A stretch of 64,000 bases of DNA from a cyanobacterium PCC 7702 (GCA_000332255.1 KB235926.1:4059018-4123017); one strand, 5' to 3'; positions 37,593 through 47,517 are shown, numbered from the stretch's first letter. Made by a program: numbers and translations. Notes: generated from the letters alone by a model not told the origin.

Positions 37593-39356
37593 TTAGAACC
37601 TGAGACCGTAACCTACGCCTAGAACAAACCGCGGACCATCACCGGCATTACCAGTAACGTCTACAAAAGCAGGGTTAATTGTCAAGGGTAGATTTCTGAA
37701 AGGAGCAATAGATAAACCTAATGCTAAATCTTGACCGCTCCAGTCAGCAATAAAGGAAATTGGACGCACAAGGCGCACACCCACAGAACCAAATACATTG
37801 ATGCTATCTCTACCGTTTTTGACATCAGATTCGCTACGGAAACGACCACCGCCTAACCCTACGGATGCAGTGATGCTGCTAAAAGGTTTATCCACATCGT
37901 CTTGTAATTCGAAGTATTTAGTAATTACACCATAACCGCTGGTGCCGCTATCTGTAAGCCCCCAAGTAGCTAAATTTTCAATTCCCACAGCTACAGCTAA
38001 ATCACTAGTTATTAAGCGGTGTAACTTCAAACTAACACCGCCTGCATCGAAAAAGCCGCGCCTGAAAGTTGAAAAAGAAGTAAAAGTAACTTCCAAACCC
38101 GCATATTTACGAGCATCTCCCAAACCAAAACCAACAGCAATTGCACCGTCGTCATCTTGGGTAAAGCGGGTTCTTCCCTGATAGCTCAACACGCCAAAAA
38201 AGTTACCAAATTCCGCACCAAAAGCAGTAGGAGATTGAATGCTGGAACCGGGAGTACCGTTTACTCCCACTGAAACAACTCTTTTGACTATAGGAGGTTC
38301 GGGAAGTAAAAATTCCTCGAGTTTTGCATTTGATTGAGCAGTTTGTTCCACCACTGGTGCTTGAGAGCCAACAATGTATGCAGTAGCGGGATCAGAAGCA
38401 GGTAGTTCTGCTAGTGTGCCATTGTTAACCAATGCTTGATAAATAAACGCTGCCACATCAGCTCGGGTAGCAACCCGTGTCGGATTAAGGATTCTGACGT
38501 TATCGTAGTTGACGACAACGCGTTTTTCTGTGGCGATCGCAACTTTATTAATAGCGTAGCTGGGAATATCTCCCGCATCATCGTAGTAATCAGCTAAGTT
38601 AAGCTGCTTTTGTCCCGAAAAATTCAGACCACTTATCAAAGATACCAAAGCTTCTACTCGAGAAATTTTTTGATCGGGTTTAAAGGTTTTGTCTGGATAA
38701 CCGCTCAAAAAACCAAGTTCGTAAGCTTCCTTAATTGCCTCGTAACCCCAATATGTCTGAGGAACATCCACAAAGGCGATGGCGCCACGACGAACCTTCT
38801 GTTTGGGAAATGCTTTGCGCAATATAGCTGCAAACTCTGCTCTCGTTACAGGTCGATCGGGTCTGTAAGTGCCATCTGGATAACCTGCTATGATATCTTT
38901 TGCCGCTAAAGATTCAATGAAAGCTTGCGCCCAATGCCCTTGTACATCAATAAAACTCCCACCCTGAGCAACTTGAGTCGCTGGCAAAGAGGCAGGCAAA
39001 CGAGTAATATCATCAATCTGAAAATTACTGTTATTTTGAATTTGAGATAGCTCTACCGGCGTAAAAAACGAGGAATCATTTTTGAGACCGTTAGTTTCTA
39101 ACACGTCTGGCTTTGCAGATAACTGCCGGTAAGATGCTTGACGTTGTTTCGCTTTTGCTATCCACTTTTTTAATGCTGAATTTTCTTTGGAAACATTAGC
39201 AGTGGAAGCACGAGTTACTGAAATGGTTGTGGTCAGAAGCAGAGAAGCCATTAAGGTTGTCAGCAAACCCAGGCACATGCACTGCAGATAATTTACTCTG
39301 AAACAGCGGAAGTTAACAACACTAGCAGTAGTATTAAGTTTTTTCTTTCTGTCCAT
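37593..39356 (-). CDS. SLH-domain outer-membrane beta-barrel protein
   Basis: The 587-residue precursor has a signal-like N-terminus, then three S-layer-homology-type repeats: about 135-183 (GHWAQAFIESLAAKDIIAGY), about 197-247 (YWGYEAIKEAYELGFLSGY) and a more divergent one at about 258-310 (SYAINKVAIATEKRVVV). After a linker, the C-terminal 230 residues alternate polar and hydrophobic residues with many Gly and aromatic positions and end GVGYGLRF with a terminal Phe, the usual end of an outer-membrane beta-barrel. SLH domains in cyanobacterial porins bind peptidoglycan. It differs from the typical OprB-type porin in its short barrel, so pore function is not certain. Confidence 0.82.
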   Translation of the reverse strand: MDRKKKLNTTASVVNFRCFRVNYLQCMCLGLLTTLMASLLLTTTISVTRASTANVSKENSALKKWIAKAKQRQASYRQLSAKPDVLETNGLKNDSSFFTPVELSQIQNNSNFQIDDITRLPASLPATQVAQGGSFIDVQGHWAQAFIESLAAKDIIAGYPDGTYRPDRPVTRAEFAAILRKAFPKQKVRRGAIAFVDVPQTYWGYEAIKEAYELGFLSGYPDKTFKPDQKISRVEALVSLISGLNFSGQKQLNLADYYDDAGDIPSYAINKVAIATEKRVVVNYDNVRILNPTRVATRADVAAFIYQALVNNGTLAELPASDPATAYIVGSQAPVVEQTAQSNAKLEEFLLPEPPIVKRVVSVGVNGTPGSSIQSPTAFGAEFGNFFGVLSYQGRTRFTQDDDGAIAVGFGLGDARKYAGLEVTFTSFSTFRRGFFDAGGVSLKLHRLITSDLAVAVGIENLATWGLTDSGTSGYGVITKYFELQDDVDKPFSSITASVGLGGGRFRSESDVKNGRDSINVFGSVGVRLVRPISFIADWSGQDLALGLSIAPFRNLPLTINPAFVDVTGNAGDGPRFVLGVGYGLRF

Positions 39357-40046
39357 TGAAATATAAAAAGTATAAAACGTTTGGCATTGACAAATTACAC
39401 AAAAAACCCATCAGTCAAATATTTAGTAGCACGCTTAAATGCTTATATTTCCAAACAAGATCTGACCTGGATTCCGGTTTACAGGTTCGATTTGTCAAAA
39501 AAACTAAAATATAAGCTTTTACGCGTTTTACCAAGATAGGTATATTAATGAGTTTTACTGAAATAAAGATTAACTTTAAGTTAAATACATCACATTTTTG
39601 TTCAGTAGAAAAGGAGACAATAATAATCTTTTAAAACTAATTTTTTTTTCTTGTCTTCCGTAAAAATACCTAAGAAATGTCCTAACAAGCAATTACCGGC
39701 CACAATTGAATATTAAAATAAACACATTTAATATAGTTATTTTTACCGAATAAAATCAATAGTACAGCAATTAAAATTCCTACTGAGAGCGTTTTCTATT
39801 TTTTGATCGGCAGATACCCTTAAGTAGTTACAAAATAAAGCTGTAGCCCTTAAACAAATACGGAGACTAATCGAGACAGGCAGAAAATTAGTATTTTCAC
39901 TGTCTGGAAGCGTTGCAAACAAATCTTTGAAAAACTTGTTTTTTCTTAACAAAATGCAATATCTTTTATTGATAGATGAGATATTTAGTGAAACCAGGTC
40001 AAATTCAGTAGTGGTACTCAGGCTTAAACCGGACGAGATATGAACT
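39357..40046. other. 690-bp AT-rich intergenic region
   Basis: Divergent promoter region for the SLH gene (minus) and the ferredoxin gene (plus). Overlapping minus-strand frames at 39743-40373 run through the ferredoxin gene and have no ribosome binding site. No repeat or RNA structure is recognised. Confidence 0.5.
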
Positions 40047-40343
40047 ATGGGCAACATCAAATTTGTTAAAGAGAATAAAGAAGTAACAGCTGCTAATGGA
40101 GCTAATTTGCGGCTGAAGGCTATCGAAAACGGTATTGACATTTATAAAATTTGGGGAAAGATGATTAACTGTGGAGGTTACGGTCAATGCGGCACTTGCA
40201 TCGTGGAAATTATTGAAGGAAGGGAAAATCTTTCTCCCCCCACAGAGGTAGAAAACCGCTTTTTGAAGAAAAAGCCTGTCAATTATCGCCTTGCTTGCCA
40301 AACTTTGGTCAACGGTCCGGTGAGTGTGGTAACCAAGCCTTAG
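40047..40343 (+). CDS. [2Fe-2S] ferredoxin-like protein
   Basis: A 98-residue plant-type [2Fe-2S] protein. The four cluster cysteines lie in [16 protein letters not shown] and RLACQTLV, with the normal C-x5-C-x2-C spacing and a distant fourth Cys. It differs from photosynthetic PetF in its more basic sequence, so it probably serves a special electron-transfer partner. It lies 82 bp upstream of psbM on the same strand. Confidence 0.9.
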   Translation: MGNIKFVKENKEVTAANGANLRLKAIENGIDIYKIWGKMINCGGYGQCGTCIVEIIEGRENLSPPTEVENRFLKKKPVNYRLACQTLVNGPVSVVTKP

Positions 40344-40425
40344 GATTCTTAACTTATAGCTCAGCCAGACCATTGTAATGGTATCCTAAAATTGTTGACT
40401 GGAATCTAAAAGAGGCTTTTTTGAT

Positions 40426-40542
40426 ATGCAGGTTAACGATCTGGGGTTTGTGGCTAGCATTTTGTTCGTGCTGGTTCCTGCTGTTTTTTTAATTGTTCTT
40501 TATATCCAAACAGTTAGCCGCGAAGGCAAAAAAGATACCTAG
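40426..40542 (+). CDS. psbM: photosystem II reaction centre protein PsbM
   Basis: A 38-codon gene. The peptide begins [18 protein letters not shown] and ends VSREGKKDT, the textbook PsbM sequence: one membrane helix near the photosystem II dimer interface. It follows the ferredoxin-like gene and is followed by a strong terminator, so the two genes may share a transcript. Confidence 0.97.
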   Translation: MQVNDLGFVASILFVLVPAVFLIVLYIQTVSREGKKDT

Positions 40543-40560
40543 GATTTTGTATTATCAAAT

Positions 40561-40593
40561 AAAACCCTTACTGATGGAGGTAAGGGTTTTTTA
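40561..40593 (+). terminator. rho-independent terminator after psbM
   Basis: AAAACCCTTAC (40561-40571) pairs perfectly with GTAAGGGTTTT (40580-40590) over an 8-base loop, and the strand ends in TTTTTT. It lies 18 bp after the psbM stop. The A-rich left arm could also let it act on the opposite strand for the glycosyltransferase gene, whose stop is 34 bp away. Confidence 0.85.
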
Positions 40594-40623
40594 TCCTGTA
40601 CTGATGGGCGGTGGTGTACTTCA

Positions 40624-41499
40624 CTACCCACTATTTTTATAGAAATTTAGTTTTTGTTGCAAGATTAGCCAGAAAAAAGGCAAATCTTCTATTAAATATC
40701 TTTTCCACAATCTTTTGGGTTCGGCTAGGATTCTATACAGCCATTCCAAGCCGACATCGCTGATGAATTTGGGAGCTCTTCTAATTTTGCCTGCTTCAAA
40801 ATCAATGGTAGCACCTATTGCCAAAAAGATTTTGATATTGGGTAACTGATCTTTGTACTTATATATCCATTTTTCTTGTTTAGGAGCACCCAAACCAACT
40901 GCTAAGACAGTTGCTTCAGAATTATTAATAATTTTAACTATTTCCTTGCACTCTTTTTCATTATTTTCAAATCCAAAGGATGGTGAATGAGACCCGACAA
41001 TAATATTTCTGCCAACTTTTGCATTGATCTTTTTTTGAGCTTCCTTAGCTACACCAGGGGCTGCTCCTAGTAAAAAGATTTTAATTTCTTCATTGGTTTT
41101 GTGGTATTCATAAAAAGACGGAAAAAAATCAGAACCGGAAATTTTCTCTTTGATTCGTTTGCCTAAAAATTTAGAGGCATAAATTAAAATTTGACTATCA
41201 CACAATTTGTATTCAGCACTTCTATAAGCTTGGAGAAAATCTGGATCTTTTTGTAATTTCATCAAATGATCCACGTTAGGCGTGAAGACAACGCCGCTTT
41301 TAAGGTTTTTTAAAACTTCCGCTTTGGATAAGTTGTCGATCTCTATATTTAAGAGTTTAACTTTTTCTGCCTTGTTCAATTCTTGATAATTGAGACCGAT
41401 CTGCTGTCTAAACGAGGCTCTATGTAAAGGCTCGAACACCTGAGGCGAAGAGGACATCCGCTCAAAAATGGTTTTAAGAAAACTAACTTTGACTGCCAT
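40624..41499 (-). CDS. WecG/TagA/CpsF family glycosyltransferase
   Basis: A GT26-type enzyme that adds a sugar to an undecaprenyl-linked acceptor for exopolysaccharide or cell-wall polymer synthesis. Family segments: VVFTPNVDHLMKL, YRSAEYKLCDSQ, IFLLGAAPGVAKEAQ, AVGLGAPKQEKWI, FLAIGATIDFEAGKIRRAP and the C-terminal GLEWLYRILAEPKRLWKRY. The frame stays open upstream to a GTG at 41574, which would add a hydrophobic segment; I chose ATG 41499. A still shorter start at 41457 is possible. Confidence 0.88.
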   Translation of the reverse strand: MAVKVSFLKTIFERMSSSPQVFEPLHRASFRQQIGLNYQELNKAEKVKLLNIEIDNLSKAEVLKNLKSGVVFTPNVDHLMKLQKDPDFLQAYRSAEYKLCDSQILIYASKFLGKRIKEKISGSDFFPSFYEYHKTNEEIKIFLLGAAPGVAKEAQKKINAKVGRNIIVGSHSPSFGFENNEKECKEIVKIINNSEATVLAVGLGAPKQEKWIYKYKDQLPNIKIFLAIGATIDFEAGKIRRAPKFISDVGLEWLYRILAEPKRLWKRYLIEDLPFFWLILQQKLNFYKNSG

Positions 41500-42257
41500 A
41501 TAATTTGAAGCTTGTAATCTAAGATAGAGCAATAGCGCAATTCCAAACACAGGCAGCGTTTTTACTACCACCAAAAAATCCGATCGCCTTATGTCTGTTT
41601 GAGATCGAACCAGTTCAACTAATTTTTTGGGAATATTCTATCGTTTGTAACTGAGTTGAAATTTACTTTCATAGGGACTTTAAAGATACTTGCATTGCAG
41701 ACCATTGGCAAAAACTTGAGATTTGCTTTACAAGTCTTTGTACAGTCTCCTCTCCAGACAATAATAAAAAATACTATCTGATGGCTACTTAGAGCTTCAT
41801 ACCTACAGCATCCTGATGGAGAGATAAAATTATCCACCTAACTATCCGCTTGACTCTGGTGCAAGTAACGCTCAAGCTGCACACTAGAGAAGGGATAGTA
41901 AGTAATGTCACAACGACCGCAGGTTTATAAAAATGGCTGTTTAGACTAAAGCTTTTGCCAAGGTTGGTGACACTATATTCCAGGCGCCGTATACACGTAA
42001 TTTTAATAAACAACAGATAAGTTATGTTAATAGTCAAGATACTTTTGCCGTAATAATATAAAGAATTTCCTTCTCCGGAAGGCTATTATTTAAAAATCAC
42101 TGCTAGATGGAATTCAGCAGAAAAGATTTCCTGAATTGAAGAAAATGCTTTAGCAAGCGGGAGCTATTTATTTTAAAGACTTAGCCATGTCTTGGGAAAT
42201 CCCTTGTGGGCAACATATTGAAATTAATTTGTAATTGCGAATTAATTTGTAGTTGCG
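41500..42257. other. about 760-bp intergenic region ending in a tandem repeat
   Basis: No gene is supported. Its last 36 bp are a perfect-length tandem of an 18-bp unit (AATTAATTTGTAATTGCG at 42222-42239 and the same with one change, AATTAATTTGTAGTTGCG, at 42240-42257), which ends exactly at the start codon of the next gene. Confidence 0.55.
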
Positions 42258-42566
42258 ATGGAAAAGCTGCCATGCAAAGGCATCGAAATTATGGTCATTG
42301 GTAGCAACGTAAAAACCGTGCAGCGCGTCAGCAGCTACTGCTTGAAAAAGAGTTTGGAAGTTTTCCCTTACTACGGAATTCCAAACAAGGAAGAAGTTAC
42401 TTTATTTTATCCCCACGTATTTGTGTTATGCCTGCCGATAGTTGAAGGTTTTGAGAGCTTTCAGCCTTATATTTTGTGGTCAGAACAGCCTGAAGATGGG
42501 GGGTTGTCTTTAGTGACTACTCCGATGGAATTATATGCTCGTTTGTACGAATTTCCACAAATTTAA
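42258..42566 (+). CDS. hypothetical protein
   Basis: A 102-residue product I do not recognise. It has no membrane helix or signal peptide; the sequence (GIEIMVIGSNVKTVQRVSSY, PHVFVLCLPIVEGFESFQPY) suggests a small alpha/beta fold. The start codon is directly preceded by an 18-bp tandem repeat and there is no ribosome binding site. Its stop overlaps the stop of the response regulator gene on the other strand by four bases. Confidence 0.55.
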   Translation: MEKLPCKGIEIMVIGSNVKTVQRVSSYCLKKSLEVFPYYGIPNKEEVTLFYPHVFVLCLPIVEGFESFQPYILWSEQPEDGGLSLVTTPMELYARLYEFPQI

Positions 42567-43240
42567 ATTAATCCTTCACGTACAGCCAAAGCAGCTGCTT
42601 GCACGCGATCGTCAACGCTGAGTTTGTTGAGGATCATGCGCACGTAAGACTTGATGGTTCCCAGGGACAGGTACAGTTCCTCGGCAATTTCTTGATTGGA
42701 GTATCCTTTAGCAATAAGTTTGAGAATCTCGCGTTCGCGATTGCTAAGGATTGTTTGGGGGACAAGCTCGGGTGTAGAAGTCTCGCTAGAGGTCAGGGTT
42801 GGTTTGAGCATGCGGGCGACTTTTTGAGCAATTTGAGGGTCGAGATAAGCACCGCCTTGAAGAATCAGTTGGATAACGGCGATGAGTTGTTCCCATTCGA
42901 TGGTCTTGAGACAGTAACCGTCTGCTCCTGCTGCAAGCATTCCTATTACCTGGGTATCGTCATCGAACGCACTTAAGGCGAGGATCCGAATGGAGCTGCG
43001 ATCGCTTTTTATCTGCTGTGTGGCTGTAATTCCATTCATAGCTGGCAAATCTATGTCCATCAAGACCACATCTGGCTGAAGTTCGGCGGCTAATTCCACT
43101 GCTTGCGGACCATCACCTGCTTCTCCGACCACAGTAAAGCCAGGTTCTAAGGCAAATTGACCTTTCATTCCTCGGCGTATCAAAGCATGGTCATCAACAA
43201 GTAGAATTCGCACAGTTTTCTGTTCTTGTTTATCAAGCAT
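42563..43240 (-). CDS. NarL/FixJ-type response regulator
   Basis: A 225-residue regulator: receiver domain with the acidic pocket in LVDDHALIRRG, phospho-acceptor Asp in VVLMDIDLPAMNG and Lys in YCLKTIEWE, followed by a LuxR-type helix-turn-helix (LSNREREILKLIAKGYSNQE and SLGTIKSYVRMILNKL). It starts at ATG 43240, overlapping the kinase stop by one base (TGATG), so the two proteins are translationally coupled and form a two-component pair. Its target genes are unknown. Confidence 0.93.
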   Translation of the reverse strand: MLDKQEQKTVRILLVDDHALIRRGMKGQFALEPGFTVVGEAGDGPQAVELAAELQPDVVLMDIDLPAMNGITATQQIKSDRSSIRILALSAFDDDTQVIGMLAAGADGYCLKTIEWEQLIAVIQLILQGGAYLDPQIAQKVARMLKPTLTSSETSTPELVPQTILSNREREILKLIAKGYSNQEIAEELYLSLGTIKSYVRMILNKLSVDDRVQAAALAVREGLI

Positions 43241-44748
43241 CACTCCTCCCCCTCCTTTTGTGTCTGCTTTTTGTGCTGAGAAGATGCAACCTGGACTTTA
43301 GCAATTGGTAGGGAAAACCAGAAGATGCTTCCTTGTTTGGGGATACTTTCGACACCAATTGAACCTCCGTGAGCTTGGATGATTTGGCGACACAAGTACA
43401 AACCCAGTCCGGATTTTCCACGCCGACCCCGTCCCTGAATAAAGCGATGGAACAGCCGTTCCCTGTCTTGGGGAGGAATTCCCGGACCGCGATCTTGCAC
43501 GGAAACTTTGATTTGGGTTGTTCCAAAGGGGACCACTTCTATAGTAATTTCCTGATTTGCTTCACTTACCCGTACAGCATTGTCAAGTAAATTTTGGACA
43601 ACTCGCCGAATCTCTAACTCATCGCCGTAGGCAAGCGGTAACTCCTGAGATATTTTGTAAGTGATAATTGGCTTGTGGTTACAAGTAGCGTTGATTTGGG
43701 CAATTACTTTGACAAAAATTCTCTCCCAGTTTAAAGGTTCGTAGTTCAGGCGAGTACCGTGACCAGCTTCGTAGCGAGATACATCCAAAAGAGCTTCCAC
43801 AAGTTTGAGGAGGTCTTCATTGGACTGGCGAAACTCCTGAAAAACTTCTTGCCAAACACTGTTGACAGGACCAAAAGCTCCTTTGAGCATGCTGTCTAAA
43901 GTAGCGCGGTTAGCAAGTAGGGGAGTGCGTAGATCGTGAGAAAGGGAAGATATCATGTCCTTTAGCTGTTGATTGCGCATCTCAATGCGTTGCTGGCGGT
44001 CTCGAGCTTGAGTTACCATCTCGTTGAGAACTTCTGTTAATTGACCGATTTCGTCACCAGATGAGTAATCAAACCTAACGTCCATTTCACCTTTGCGCCA
44101 AGCTTCTCCCACCTCTATCAACCTGCGCAACGGTACTTCCACTCGCTGACGCAAAAGCCAGAGGTTCAAATTAACTCCGATGACAATAGCTACTAAACTA
44201 AGTCCATTGATAGCTGTATTGATTTGGTAAAGTTGCCGCAAACGATACTTGCGTTCACCCATTTGTTGCTCTTCATACCAAATTATAAGCCGAACTCGGG
44301 TGCGCAGGGAAGCAAACAAATTTTCTATTAAAGCATTACTAGTAGAAGAATTTGAAAGTTTTTGTTGCTCTAGCTGATTTCGCCAGCGATCGTAGAGACT
44401 TTTGAGCTCGTCTAGATTTTTAACTTGGATAGAATTATCTTGTAAAAGTTGGTACAAACGGTTTAGACTTTTACGAACGGCAATTTTTTCTTTACCATTT
44501 ATCTTTGATGAGGCTTTTTCCTCATCAACCAAAGCATTAAGCAGACGTTCCGCTTCACGCTCTACTACTAACGTGCGCGTTACCCGATTAACTGCATCTT
44601 GACTTAGGGATGCTATCCACAGGTTCAAGCATTGCTGTCCCGCTATCACGGACACTAGAATGGCAAAGCTAGTGCACACTGGTGCAAGCAAATGACTTTT
44701 TCTTAATGTCGATGGAGTTAAGCAATGCGGTAACTTAATAGCTAACAC
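43240..44748 (-). CDS. membrane sensor histidine kinase
   Basis: A 502-residue kinase with two membrane helices (about 24-46 and 180-200) around an extracytoplasmic helical sensor segment (CHASE3-like), a HAMP region (RQRVEVPLRRLIEVGEAWR), a HisKA dimerisation helix with phospho-His in SLSHDLRTPL, and a HATPase domain (QNLLDNAVRVS, DRGPGIPPQDRERLF, GKSGLGLYLCRQI). HisKA-type kinases normally pair with OmpR-type regulators, but this one is coupled to a NarL-type regulator. Start is GTG at 44748. The signal is unknown. Confidence 0.93.
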   Translation of the reverse strand: MLAIKLPHCLTPSTLRKSHLLAPVCTSFAILVSVIAGQQCLNLWIASLSQDAVNRVTRTLVVEREAERLLNALVDEEKASSKINGKEKIAVRKSLNRLYQLLQDNSIQVKNLDELKSLYDRWRNQLEQQKLSNSSTSNALIENLFASLRTRVRLIIWYEEQQMGERKYRLRQLYQINTAINGLSLVAIVIGVNLNLWLLRQRVEVPLRRLIEVGEAWRKGEMDVRFDYSSGDEIGQLTEVLNEMVTQARDRQQRIEMRNQQLKDMISSLSHDLRTPLLANRATLDSMLKGAFGPVNSVWQEVFQEFRQSNEDLLKLVEALLDVSRYEAGHGTRLNYEPLNWERIFVKVIAQINATCNHKPIITYKISQELPLAYGDELEIRRVVQNLLDNAVRVSEANQEITIEVVPFGTTQIKVSVQDRGPGIPPQDRERLFHRFIQGRGRRGKSGLGLYLCRQIIQAHGGSIGVESIPKQGSIFWFSLPIAKVQVASSQHKKQTQKEGEE

Positions 44749-45775
44749 TCTTTTTAAGAGATTGGGGATTTGAAACTAATATCGGGTACTTGGCTTATGT
44801 ATTCATTGTTACGAATAGTCCCGCTAGTACCAGATCTTTAGCAGTAGTTGTGTATTGTTACATAATACTACCCAGGCGTATTTGTACTTCAACAATGACA
44901 CTGTTCATAAGTAGGTTGGATGATATTTTGTAGGTGGTGAGTTTATAGGTGGTGAGGAAAATAGAATTGTAAAAATCATAGTGTTGCTTTAGTAAGGAAA
45001 TATTACTACAAAGCCAAGTATTTAAGTAAACTCCTACAGAAATAAGCTTTTTTGGCAATATATCTAGAGTAGTAAATTTTAGGCTTGGTTTATACATTTT
45101 TACAAGAGGGAATATTGGTTAAATATTATACCTAAAATCTTACTAACCGGGCAGAAAGTCTTGATTAATACATGGTTTTCACTCGATTTGAGAGTATTTG
45201 CTTTAATTTTTATACAACGCCTTGATCAAAAATTTTTTCGTATTTGAAATTTTTATCATTTTGATTGCAATTATTAGCCAAAAATAGTGAAACAGAAAAA
45301 CAATAGCCCTTGGTAATAAGTTTTTTTAGCACTACAAAGTTTTCAAAGAAGTTGATTTTTCGTCACTAATAGCTAAAAAAGGTAAAAATAATTACTATTA
45401 TCTGCGGGAAAGCAACATAGAGAGTGGAACTCAAGGCTTGCATATTTATGCATATTTACGCCAGGAGTGCTTTCTTCCCCTGGTAAACGAGTGTTAGTAA
45501 ATTCATGCAGGCAACAGACACAATCACAAACTTGCTTGGGAGAGATTTAGCTAGAAAATTGAGACCAGAGAAATAAAAGCGAGCAAAGAAAAATTAAGAA
45601 TTTTCCTGCTCTACCAAAATGCAGTATGAGATAATGCGAAAAATAACAACAGCTAAATTGTTATCAAACGCACATGAAATTTGGGGTGATACCTGGGCGA
45701 TCGCTAATGCTATTTATCATATTGACAAGATAATAATGACTTCGAAATTGCCTTCCTCCAGAGCGGACACTGTTA
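44749..45775. other. about 1-kb AT-rich region with no supported gene
   Basis: Holds TAGGTGGTGAG twice (44931-44941 and 44946-44956). A plus-strand frame at 45619-45888 (89 codons) has no ribosome binding site and overlaps the better-supported gene on the other strand. Long T- and A-tracts are frequent. I see no RNA gene that I can name. Confidence 0.5.
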
Positions 45776-46045
45776 TTACTGCTGCGTATTTAATATGGCT
45801 CGTTTCAAAAGAAGGCGATGGAAACCAGAATTGTCACCGGATAAAGAGCTTTTTTCCTGATATTCGTTGGGGGTGGGAACTAAGATAGAAAATAGCAAGG
45901 GTATCCAAATACCAACACAAGCTAAAGCCAAAATTACTCTCAATACATAAGTACGAAGATTTTTTGGATTTGACTTTGGCAATGCTGCTTTGCTACAAAC
46001 AGTTTGGGCAGACCAAAAATGCTCATCAAAATTATAGTAACTCAT
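45776..46045 (-). CDS. small single-helix membrane protein, hypothetical
   Basis: ATG 46045 has a perfect AGGAG ribosome binding site 8 bases upstream. The 89-residue product has a polar N-terminus (MSYYNFDEHFWSAQTV), a basic stretch and one strong membrane helix (VILALACVGIWIPLLFSILV), then a short polar tail. I do not recognise it. The frame starting at 46072 is less likely. Confidence 0.6.
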   Translation of the reverse strand: MSYYNFDEHFWSAQTVCSKAALPKSNPKNLRTYVLRVILALACVGIWIPLLFSILVPTPNEYQEKSSLSGDNSGFHRLLLKRAILNTQQ

Positions 46046-46227
46046 CAATTTTCTCCTAAATTTGCTTACCAAGAAAATGCATTTGACTTTATACTTCCAA
46101 AATTCTAGAAAGGGAAAACTGTTATTTACTAGTAGCGAAAGTAACTAAGCTGTCTCCTACTGGAGTGGAAATCTCGACCGTGACAAACGTCATGTTGTGC
46201 GATCGCCGCTTGCTGTGATTATATTTT

Positions 46228-47355
46228 CTAGGAGGTTTGGGCGTGCTGCCTGCAGCTTGTCTTGTTTTGTCCAACTTGGAAAGTATCTTGAGTTTGCGCT
46301 AAAGTAGCAGTAGCATTGATAACAATCTGGGCTGCGCCTGTAAAGAAATTGCGGTCTATTGTTTTTGGCACATCGCTAGGTTGGTGATAGTGGGGAGTGC
46401 GTAGGTTGGCGGTATCTGTTACCAAAACTGCACCCACTCCTTGTAACCAGAACGGAGCGTGGTCGCTGCGCAGTGTATCTGGTATGAGCAAACCTTTGAA
46501 AGGAACTGGCAAAGTAAATATAGATGGAAGGGAGACCCAAGAAAGTTGTTTGAGTTTGCTAGTTATGGGGATGGCCATCTTTTGGCCTAAGTTTTGAAAG
46601 ACATTGAGTAGCGTTGGGTGTTCTGTATCACCGACTACTGCTAAAAAATCCCCTTTATCGCTCGGTGGCGTCACGGGTAAACTTGCAGGATACTGCTGAC
46701 AACCTCTAACGTGACAAGCATAACCAACCATATCCATAACAATAGCACCGCGTAAATGCTTCAAGGATTGTGCTTTTTGAGTGACAAAGGCCTTACTACC
46801 TAAAAGTCCTGCTTCTTCTTTGTCAAAAAAGAGTAATTGTAAAGTTCGCGGTGTAGGACGAGAAGCAAACAGTCGCGCTATTTCCAAAAGTACGGCCACA
46901 CCAGTGGCATTATCATCAGCGCCGGGAGAAATAGCAACGGTATCGTAATGCGCTCCCACAAGAATTGCTCCTGCTTTGGGATTGGTTCCTTGGCGTTCGG
47001 CGAATATGTTTACACCTTGGGGAAATGGTTGCAGTTGCACTTTCCAGCCAAAATTTTTCAGTTGGGTGGTGATGTAATCGCGGGTACGCGATCGCTGCGC
47101 ATCGGTGTAACGCTGAAAATTTAAATTTTCAACATGAGCAAACAGTCTGCTAGCTGACACACCAGGAAAAGATAACGCCAACTCCACTGGAGGCAAGCAA
47201 TTGCTTTTTTCCTGTTGTATTGCTTTTTTTTCCAGGGGATTTGCTTTCGTAATTTCCAACTTTGCTAGTTGTTCCCCTTGTCTGAAAAATCCACCACTTA
47301 CAACTGCTGTGAATGCTACTAGCACTGCAAGCAGCAGCCAAATCCACTTTCTCAT
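46228..47355 (-). CDS. M28-family zinc aminopeptidase, membrane anchored or secreted
   Basis: A 375-residue peptidase with an N-terminal helix (about residues 4-22) that exports or anchors it. The dizinc site is complete: AHYDTVAISPGADDNATG (His, bridging Asp), DKEEAGLLGSKAF (catalytic Glu and ligand Glu), VMDMVGYA (Asp) and TPHYHQPSD (His). Relatives remove N-terminal residues from peptides in the periplasm. Two cysteines in CHVRGCQQ could form a disulfide. It stands alone. Confidence 0.9.
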   Translation of the reverse strand: MRKWIWLLLAVLVAFTAVVSGGFFRQGEQLAKLEITKANPLEKKAIQQEKSNCLPPVELALSFPGVSASRLFAHVENLNFQRYTDAQRSRTRDYITTQLKNFGWKVQLQPFPQGVNIFAERQGTNPKAGAILVGAHYDTVAISPGADDNATGVAVLLEIARLFASRPTPRTLQLLFFDKEEAGLLGSKAFVTQKAQSLKHLRGAIVMDMVGYACHVRGCQQYPASLPVTPPSDKGDFLAVVGDTEHPTLLNVFQNLGQKMAIPITSKLKQLSWVSLPSIFTLPVPFKGLLIPDTLRSDHAPFWLQGVGAVLVTDTANLRTPHYHQPSDVPKTIDRNFFTGAAQIVINATATLAQTQDTFQVGQNKTSCRQHAQTS

Positions 47356-47517
47356 TTGCTCACTTTTGGTTTTCGTAATAGCTAGGATAGCGCTGCGAGT
47401 GAGTTTGACAGCTTGTCTTTTGACACAGTTGAAAAATTACTTTATATTTCTCCTTTACCTGGATGAGCTGACCTGACAAGACAACCAACTGTTCCCAAGA
47501 ATTTAAACAGGACTAAT

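Noticed and set aside
39743-40373. Minus-strand frames of 132 and 122 codons over the ferredoxin gene
   Set aside because: They are antisense to a clear [2Fe-2S] ferredoxin gene and lack start signals.
41619-42037. Minus-strand frames in the spacer left of the 102-codon gene
   Set aside because: No ribosome binding site and no protein-like pattern.
44858-45097. 79-codon minus-strand frame containing TYKLTTYKI
   Set aside because: The apparent repeat comes from an 11-bp direct DNA repeat; no start signal.
45619-45888. 89-codon plus-strand open frame
   Set aside because: No ribosome binding site, and it overlaps a minus-strand gene that has a perfect AGGAG site and a membrane helix.
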